A stretch of 64,000 nucleotides of DNA from Letharia columbiana (lineage: Eukaryota; Ascomycota; Lecanoromycetes; Lecanorales; Parmeliaceae), in contig NW_023501038.1 in assembly GCF_014066305.1 (NCBI RefSeq), positions 868,001 through 932,000 on the forward strand, in the 5' to 3' direction. The notes below the pieces were generated by a model. It had not been told where the DNA came from. It did no database searches and worked only from the letters and a program-made list of their open reading frames with translations. The translations under genes were made by a program, and so were the position numbers. Below, piece by piece: positions 59,006 to 64,000 of this stretch (positions within the stretch are counted from its first letter, which is position 1; every line of letters starts with the position of its first letter).

Positions 59006-60583
59006 ATGCCTCGACACGACTTCGATGATGGAGGCATGGGGGGTTCTGCGGACAGCCCTGAAGGTATGAACAAGGGTTCGTGCCACCAGTCTACTCGAGG
59101 CGGCATCAAGGATGGACAAGGTAACAAAAACGATGTGAATGGCTTTTTGGAAGAGAAGAAAGCCCAGCATGCGGAATATCCGCAAGGAGAACACCGCCAT
59201 GGAGAACATCGGCCAAAAGAGCATCGGCACAAGGACCACCGGCCGAAGGATCATGGGCATGAGGAGAATCGGCAAAAAGAACATGGGCACAAGGAGCACA
59301 AGCCGAAGGAACATGGGCATGAGGAGAATCGGCATAAAGAACATCGGCACAAGGAGCACCGGCCGAAAGAACATGAGCATGAGGACAATGGGCCAAAAGA
59401 GCATCAGCATAAGGAGCACCGGTCTAAGGAACATGAGCATGAGGAAAATCGGCATAAAGAACATCGGCACAAGGAGCACCGGCCGAAAGAACATGAGCAT
59501 GAGGACAATGGGCCAAAAGAGCATCAGCATAAGGAGCACCGGTCTAAGGAACATAAGCATGAGGAAAATCGGCATAAAGAACATCGGCACAAGGAGCACC
59601 GGCCGAAAGAACATGAGCATGAGGAAAATCGGCATAAAGAACATCGGCACAAGGAGCATCGGCCGAAAGAACATGAGCATGAGGAGAATGGGCCAAAAGA
59701 ACATCGGCACAAGGAACATGGGCGTGACGAACAGGGGCACGACGAACATCGAACCAAGGAACATCGGCCCAAGGAGCCCAAGGAACACCGGCACAAGCAA
59801 CATGGGCGTGACGAACATGGGCACGACAAGCATCGAACCAAGGAACACCGTCAAGGAGAGCCCAGCGACGGGAAACACCAACATAAGGAGCGAGATAAAG
59901 GACACCAAGAGACAGAGGACGCGATGACAAATTTCAGCAAAAAGCTGTATAAATCTGCTCTCACCCATTTCCGCGAAAACAGCGGATCGTCCTACCCGTG
60001 CACGCAGAGCGAGATTGACTTCCACCACCATGGCGTGTTCGAAAAACCAAACAAAGGCCCCTTTGTGACTGCCATTCAAGCAACAGAAGAAGTCATGCGC
60101 TGGAACGACGCGAAGAGAGCACCCCCCCGAGAGGAACTGGCTATCATCCGGAACCTAGCCGTCGCCGTTCACGACGCCGAAAAAAACCTCCTCTTCGGTC
60201 CCGACCTCGCGATCAAGGCTTTCGCGGACCTCGACCGTGTCTTCTTCGGCGGACGACTCCGGGGTCACGTCGCGGTGCAGTGGGTCAAGGTGGTGAATCC
60301 GGATGGGAGGGTGGGAGAAGCGGCGTACTGCAAGACGGGACAATGCCACATCAGGTTGAGCGCGGGGGAAATCTTCACGAGGAAGTGGCGCGAGATCGGT
60401 AAGAACCCCGTGGCGATCACGTTCGGCACTTTGCTGCATGAGATGTGCCACGCTTATGATATGGTAAGATGCCCGCAGGAGGCGTGGCGAGGCGACTGCC
60501 ACGACGAGCTTTTTGGAACCAAGATTTCCGTCGTCCATGACCGCGCCACCCATATTCTGGGAACGTGGGCGATTAGAGTCTAG
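59006..60583 (+). CDS. SprT-like zinc metallopeptidase with His/Lys/Glu tandem-repeat N-terminus
   Basis: Intronless, 525 residues from ATG 59006 (aagatATGCC). Residues 1-70 are polar. Residues 71-230 are eight 20-residue repeats of consensus KEHRHKEHRPKEHEHEENxx, and a decayed extension runs to about 310. The C-terminal third is a SprT-like domain: LAIKAFADLDRVFFGGRL, VAVQWVKVV, AAYCKTGQCHIRLSAGEIF, then the zinc-binding HEMCH at 478-482 (FGTLLHEMCHAYDMV) and a third His/Asp-rich segment (GDCHDELFGTKI) supplying the probable third ligand. SprT/Spartan proteins cleave DNA-protein crosslinks; whether this one does is unknown, and no PIP or ubiquitin-binding motif is visible. No signal peptide. 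The repeat region could bind metal through its many His. Long open frames in other phases are by-products of the repeat. Confidence 0.82.
   Translation: MPRHDFDDGGMGGSADSPEGMNKGSCHQSTRGGIKDGQGNKNDVNGFLEEKKAQHAEYPQGEHRHGEHRPKEHRHKDHRPKDHGHEENRQKEHGHKEHKPKEHGHEENRHKEHRHKEHRPKEHEHEDNGPKEHQHKEHRSKEHEHEENRHKEHRHKEHRPKEHEHEDNGPKEHQHKEHRSKEHKHEENRHKEHRHKEHRPKEHEHEENRHKEHRHKEHRPKEHEHEENGPKEHRHKEHGRDEQGHDEHRTKEHRPKEPKEHRHKQHGRDEHGHDKHRTKEHRQGEPSDGKHQHKERDKGHQETEDAMTNFSKKLYKSALTHFRENSGSSYPCTQSEIDFHHHGVFEKPNKGPFVTAIQATEEVMRWNDAKRAPPREELAIIRNLAVAVHDAEKNLLFGPDLAIKAFADLDRVFFGGRLRGHVAVQWVKVVNPDGRVGEAAYCKTGQCHIRLSAGEIFTRKWREIGKNPVAITFGTLLHEMCHAYDMVRCPQEAWRGDCHDELFGTKISVVHDRATHILGTWAIRV
59216..59695 (+). repeat. 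60-bp coding tandem repeat (8 units)
   Basis: Eight consecutive 60-bp units, in frame, with alternation of two variants (ending HEENRH or HEDNGP) giving a 120-bp higher-order period in the middle. Units 3 and 5 are identical by eye, as are nearly all bases of units 4 and 6, indicating recent duplication of a two-unit block. A more diverged ninth unit follows to 59755. Confidence 0.88.
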
Positions 60584-61191
60584 CAGCCGCCGTATAGACA
60601 GCACCAGTTCTTGCCGAAAGAGGGCCTAGAAGGGAAGTGTCGAGTTGGGGAGCGCGTAAGGGTACCGATTGTGTGGTGATGTAGATAGTCACTTTCCATG
60701 TTTAGTTGTACTATTTGTTCTGGATAAGTGCGATCCAGTACTTGCTTTTGGCCTCCTCTCATTCCAAGATCATGGATGCATATCTGTGGCTGGGAAATTG
60801 TACCGCCTCCGTTTAGCTGTCGAGTCTTATCTGTCGAGGGATCGGAAAGACATAGACACGCAAGATTCCGTCACGTGATCAGGCTTCTCCAAAAGACGGC
60901 TTTACGAATTGAAGACAATCACAAATTTGCTGACATAACTATCGTGCTTGAAATCAAGGGCGTGAAGACTGCAGAAGGGTCATTCCCAAAGACCACGGTG
61001 CCGCATGGCATTCCAGATGGGCTTGAAATCACGAGATAAGGTGATCAACGCTTGAATGCTCAAAGATCCTTGGTAGACGCGTCGAGCAGGCTGATATCCC
61101 CTCGAGTTGATCAAAAGTCTCCGTCACTTTCGATTTCCAATCTCGCTTTCTTCATACCCCACTAGCTCGAATCCCACTATCAGCCAACCTA
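60584..61191. other. No gene recognised
   Basis: Downstream region of the SprT-like gene. A 103-codon plus frame (60728-61039) has no recognisable domain. Confidence 0.45.
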
Positions 61192-62145
61192 TCAAAGAAC
61201 CCGACCTTTGCGCGCGGCTTTTCCTGCTAGATGCGCGCGTGGTTGGAACGAAGCACGACATTCTGACCGACGGAATTCCACAACTCCAGGGCCCAAGCTT
61301 GGAGCCAACTGTTCAACGACCAGACTTCCCCCCAACCTCCAGCTCTCTTGAACATCTGCTTGTACGAGGGTGTCCACAGTACAGACCGTGAGCGTCGTGA
61401 TGGTTGAAAGTTGATAATAACACTTCGAAAACCCGTCATAGTCGCGAGGTCTTGGAAGAAACCAGTCTTCCACGACCCGAAAACCCATCCATCCATCAAT
61501 CTCTAGCTTAAGTCGAAGGGTATTTCTCGGTGGCGCCGGTCCACTGAAGCCGAGAATGATGTGACGGCAGACTGACGCTTCGTATTCAGTATCGTCCTCG
61601 TAGATATGATCGTACATCATCTAATCCATCCGAAAACGCACATTCTGAGTGAGGGGCAGCCCTGGATGAGTAAGATGATGCTTCTTATTTAGCCGTGGGC
61701 TGAATTTCCAGGGATTAATGTTGAACAGGGTTTCTGAGTAGAACACGTCCATTGCCTCCCGACTGATTGCTTTCGAAGTCTGAAAGATGGCAGCGTTTTG
61801 GTAGACGAGTTGACCTAGTTCGTAGCTCTGATGTAACATCGTAGAGATTGGCAGAATGCCACGGCATTGTTCGGGGAGTACAAGGCGATAGATGATCATC
61901 CTCACTTCTGTGGGAATGCGGGTAAAGCTCCCCATCGAAGATGGGTTGTCCAAGTTGTAGCTTGACTGCTGACTGTTACCCGTTGAAGGTCCGCGACTTA
62001 GCTGGAGCGCTTGTTCTGAGGCGCTTGCTGAGTTGGGCTCCGAATTAAGGCGGAGCTTTGGTGAATTTGTTGAGAGTGTTTTTGTAGACGAGGAAGCTAG
62101 AAGACCGGGAGTGGAATGTTGAGGTTGGGTATGGACAAAGCGCAA
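61192..62145 (-). pseudogene. F-box-like fungal family gene with in-frame stop and frameshifts
   Basis: The frame from 62145 has a Ser/Gln-rich N-terminus. An F-box-like segment (FTRIPTEVRMIIYRLVLPEQ) and the typical follow-on (AAIFQTSKAISREAMDVFYS; TLFNINPW) come next. A TAG at 61621-61623 interrupts the frame just after LPLTQNVRFRMD, and the same frame continues with MMYDHIYEDDTEYEASVCRH and IDGWMGFRVVEDWF. Homology then moves one frame over (LATMTGFRSVIINFQ) and finally returns (SLGPGVVEFRR; FQPRAHLAGKAARKG). So there is one premature stop and at least two frameshifts. Members of this large fungal family act, if at all, as substrate adaptors; this copy appears dead. Confidence 0.65.
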
Positions 62146-63064
62146 AGCTGAAGGGAATGCTGAAACGGTGCTTTGTCTAGGAAAGTGATCTATTGAGATG
62201 GTGTTTATAAGAGTGTTGAAGCCCTGTCCGCACCGGTGTTGAAGAATATGGACGGCACCCGGATGCGAGCCGGAGGGTAGCCAAAGAGGCGTTTATCCAT
62301 TTGCAAGAGCTAAAGTAAGTCAGCGTGGAAAAGCCCTCACGAACCTTTCAAACTCTTCGCCAGCCAAAACCTCCCTCTACCTTATGCATGGCTCTTGCTA
62401 CATGACCTTACTAGATAGCCAACCCAATTGTTGGAAACGAATCTCGCGAATGTGAAATGAGCACATAAATGAGCCCCTGCGGCCTACCTATGTCATGTCC
62501 ACAACGAAGGAGCAATGCTGCACAAGTACCGGGCAACAGCAGCAACCATTGCTCCCAACAGGAATTATAAGCGCTAGCTAATCGGGTCAGCATGACGAGG
62601 ATACCACAACCGGCATTTGGCTCTTGAGTAAGATGGTAGGAAGTGTGCCATACAGCGAGGGGTCACTGGCCTCGTCGAGGTGGCACTCCATGTATCAGAA
62701 TTGCATGAGAATCATTCCGTGAGAAATAGTCTAAGACGATCTTTCAGCACCTTGAAGCAGCCCCTCGTTGCGGGTTCTCTCAGAACGGGAGTTTTTATCG
62801 CCAGCCCAAGCAGCAGTGAACAGCAGACGCCATCGATAGGGAGCAAGATTTGTGGACCATCTGGAGCGCAGCCTATATCTTCCAGCGTGAATGCTTCATC
62901 TGTTCAGGTCAAACGCTGGTGGGGAAAAGGACGGTTGGTCTTGATAGCTGTTGCACAGTAAGTATTTCAGAGCCTTAGAGGCACTCATCATTGCTTGCCA
63001 GACCTCTGCTCCAAACTTCGTTTTTAATTCCACAGATCTTCGTCCCCAATTGCCGATCCTTACC
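62146..63064. other. No gene recognised
   Basis: Between the F-box-like pseudogene start and the 3' end of the dehydrogenase gene. A 93-codon plus frame at 62680 has no recognisable features. Confidence 0.45.
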
Positions 63065-63937
63065 TCACCAAGGTAATTGTAGAGGCGTGCTCAGATCCTT
63101 GCCTAGTACAGCTTCCGCAGTCCCGATATCCCTATATCGAGCATGAGTTGGCAGCGCAGCTGATATGGGCCAGAGGGTGCTTACCGTGGTCCGCGGGGCG
63201 CCCAATATTCACCTGTTTTCTCTATGTCGAATGTCTCGATGAACTTAATCAGGGACTTAGCGGCTTCGTCTGGCGTGACAGCTATACCAAAGAGCCTATT
63301 AGTGCTATGGCACACAAAGCCATGCGGGAGATGATGGGTCCCTACCGCCGCCATCATCCCAGAACTTATCAAACCCAACACCTCTCGTCATCTCCGTCCT
63401 CATGAACCCCGGATGCACAATCCCCACCGCTACGCCCTTCTCCTTCAGATCCAGACTCAATAGCTTCCCAACCATGTTCAACGCACTCTTGCTAGCATGA
63501 TGTCCGTAATTCCCTCCTCCCTCGCTCTCATGCCTCAACGTGATACTGCCGCTCTCGCTGCTGACAAGTATAATCTTGCTCCCCTTGGCGAGCAGGCCAG
63601 CTTTGACGAGGTAGTGCACAATGAATACAGGACCGATGGAGCTGGTGGTGTACATTTTGACTTGGTTGTCCCATGAGGGTGAGCCGAAGGACTCGGTTGC
63701 GAAGTAGCCGGCTGTTATGATGACGGTGTCGAGAGTCTTCTTGCCGATATGGGATGCGAGTTTCTGGCCTGCATCTTCCTTGGCGACGTCGATGTTGGCG
63801 ATGTATTCAATATTCTTGGATGATTCTGGGGCCTTGTCCGAGCGACTGGTCGCGAATACGGTGTTGTTTGAGGCGTACTGTTTGGCTAGTTCGGCTCCTA
63901 GGCCTCGCGATGCTCCGACTATGATGATGTAGGGCAT
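63065..63937 (-). CDS. Short-chain dehydrogenase/reductase (SDR)
   Basis: Exons 63937-63346, 63281-63185 and 63131-63065; introns 64 nt (gtaggg..gcactaat..gtatag) and 53 nt (gtaagc..gatatag). Phases agree; 251 residues. N-terminal cofactor loop VGASRGLG (TGxxxGxG type). ITAGYF stands where NNAG normally is, and SKIILVSSESGS carries the catalytic Ser. The active-site helix reads NYGHHASKSALNMV, where the residue four before Lys is His instead of the usual Tyr. HPGFMRTEMT is the standard PG motif. The C-terminal exon (RDIGTAEAVLGKDLSTPLQL) matches how this fungal SDR subgroup ends. NAD(P)-dependent; substrate unknown. Cytosolic by absence of targeting signals. Confidence 0.88.
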
Positions 63938-64000
63938 TTTGGCTATGTGGGCTGTGATTTTTGTAACCGCGTGCTGTCAGAATATCGAGGTGTGAAGGTA

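Noticed and set aside
59139..59927. 262-codon plus-strand ORF in another frame of the repeat
   Set aside because: It is a frame shadow of the 60-bp tandem repeat; the SprT-like frame alone continues into a real domain.

Overview
The window looks like nuclear DNA of a filamentous ascomycete (Pezizomycotina). Reasons: genes with short GT..AG introns (about 50-180 nt) carrying CTAAC/CTGAC-like branch sites; fungal families (uS7m, xanthine dehydrogenase, Stn1, a DUF7702-like membrane protein, a STAND-type N-terminal domain); and two long AT-rich blocks almost devoid of CpA/TpG while keeping CpG, the footprint of repeat-induced point mutation (RIP).

Layout. 1-9030 is an AT-rich, RIP-like block of nested, decayed transposons: LTR-like direct repeats at both ends, a roughly 4 kb element with long inverted repeats, and a 0.47 kb island that escaped most mutation. 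9031-49259 is gene-bearing. Intact models are a Glu-rich hypothetical protein, tRNA-Ala(AGC) with an intron, a universal-stress-domain protein, a SAM methyltransferase, mitochondrial uS7m, xanthine dehydrogenase (divergent from uS7m over a 0.7 kb shared promoter), telomere protein Stn1, an NTF2-like protein, a zinc deaminase, a multi-pass membrane protein and a secreted Cys-containing protein. Between them lie many broken genes: a STAND remnant, a 3beta-HSD-like gene with a 1-nt frameshift, an SDR, an alpha/beta-hydrolase fragment, an NRPS-like adenylating enzyme, and a partial deaminase duplicate carrying a 0.1 kb insertion. 36.8-43.4 kb is particularly rich in wreckage. 49260-56215 is a second AT-rich RIP-like block. 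56216-64000 is gene-bearing again: a membrane-protein fragment cut at the block edge, a SprT-like metallopeptidase with a His/Lys/Glu tandem-repeat N-terminus, an F-box-like pseudogene and an intact short-chain dehydrogenase.

How the parts relate. I see no coherent gene cluster or operon-like system. Housekeeping functions (mitochondrial translation, purine catabolism, telomere capping) are interspersed with pseudogenes, in a genome compartment bounded by RIP-like repeats. The most unusual intact gene is the His-rich repeat plus SprT-like zincin at 59006-60583. Also notable are the candidate secreted protein 0.4 kb from an AT-rich block and the deaminase duplicate interrupted by a flanked insert. 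Two homopolymer-rich stretches (45923-45957 and 56263-56375) may be assembly or base-calling artefacts. All exon models are by eye from splice signals and reading frame; none was tested against transcripts or databases.
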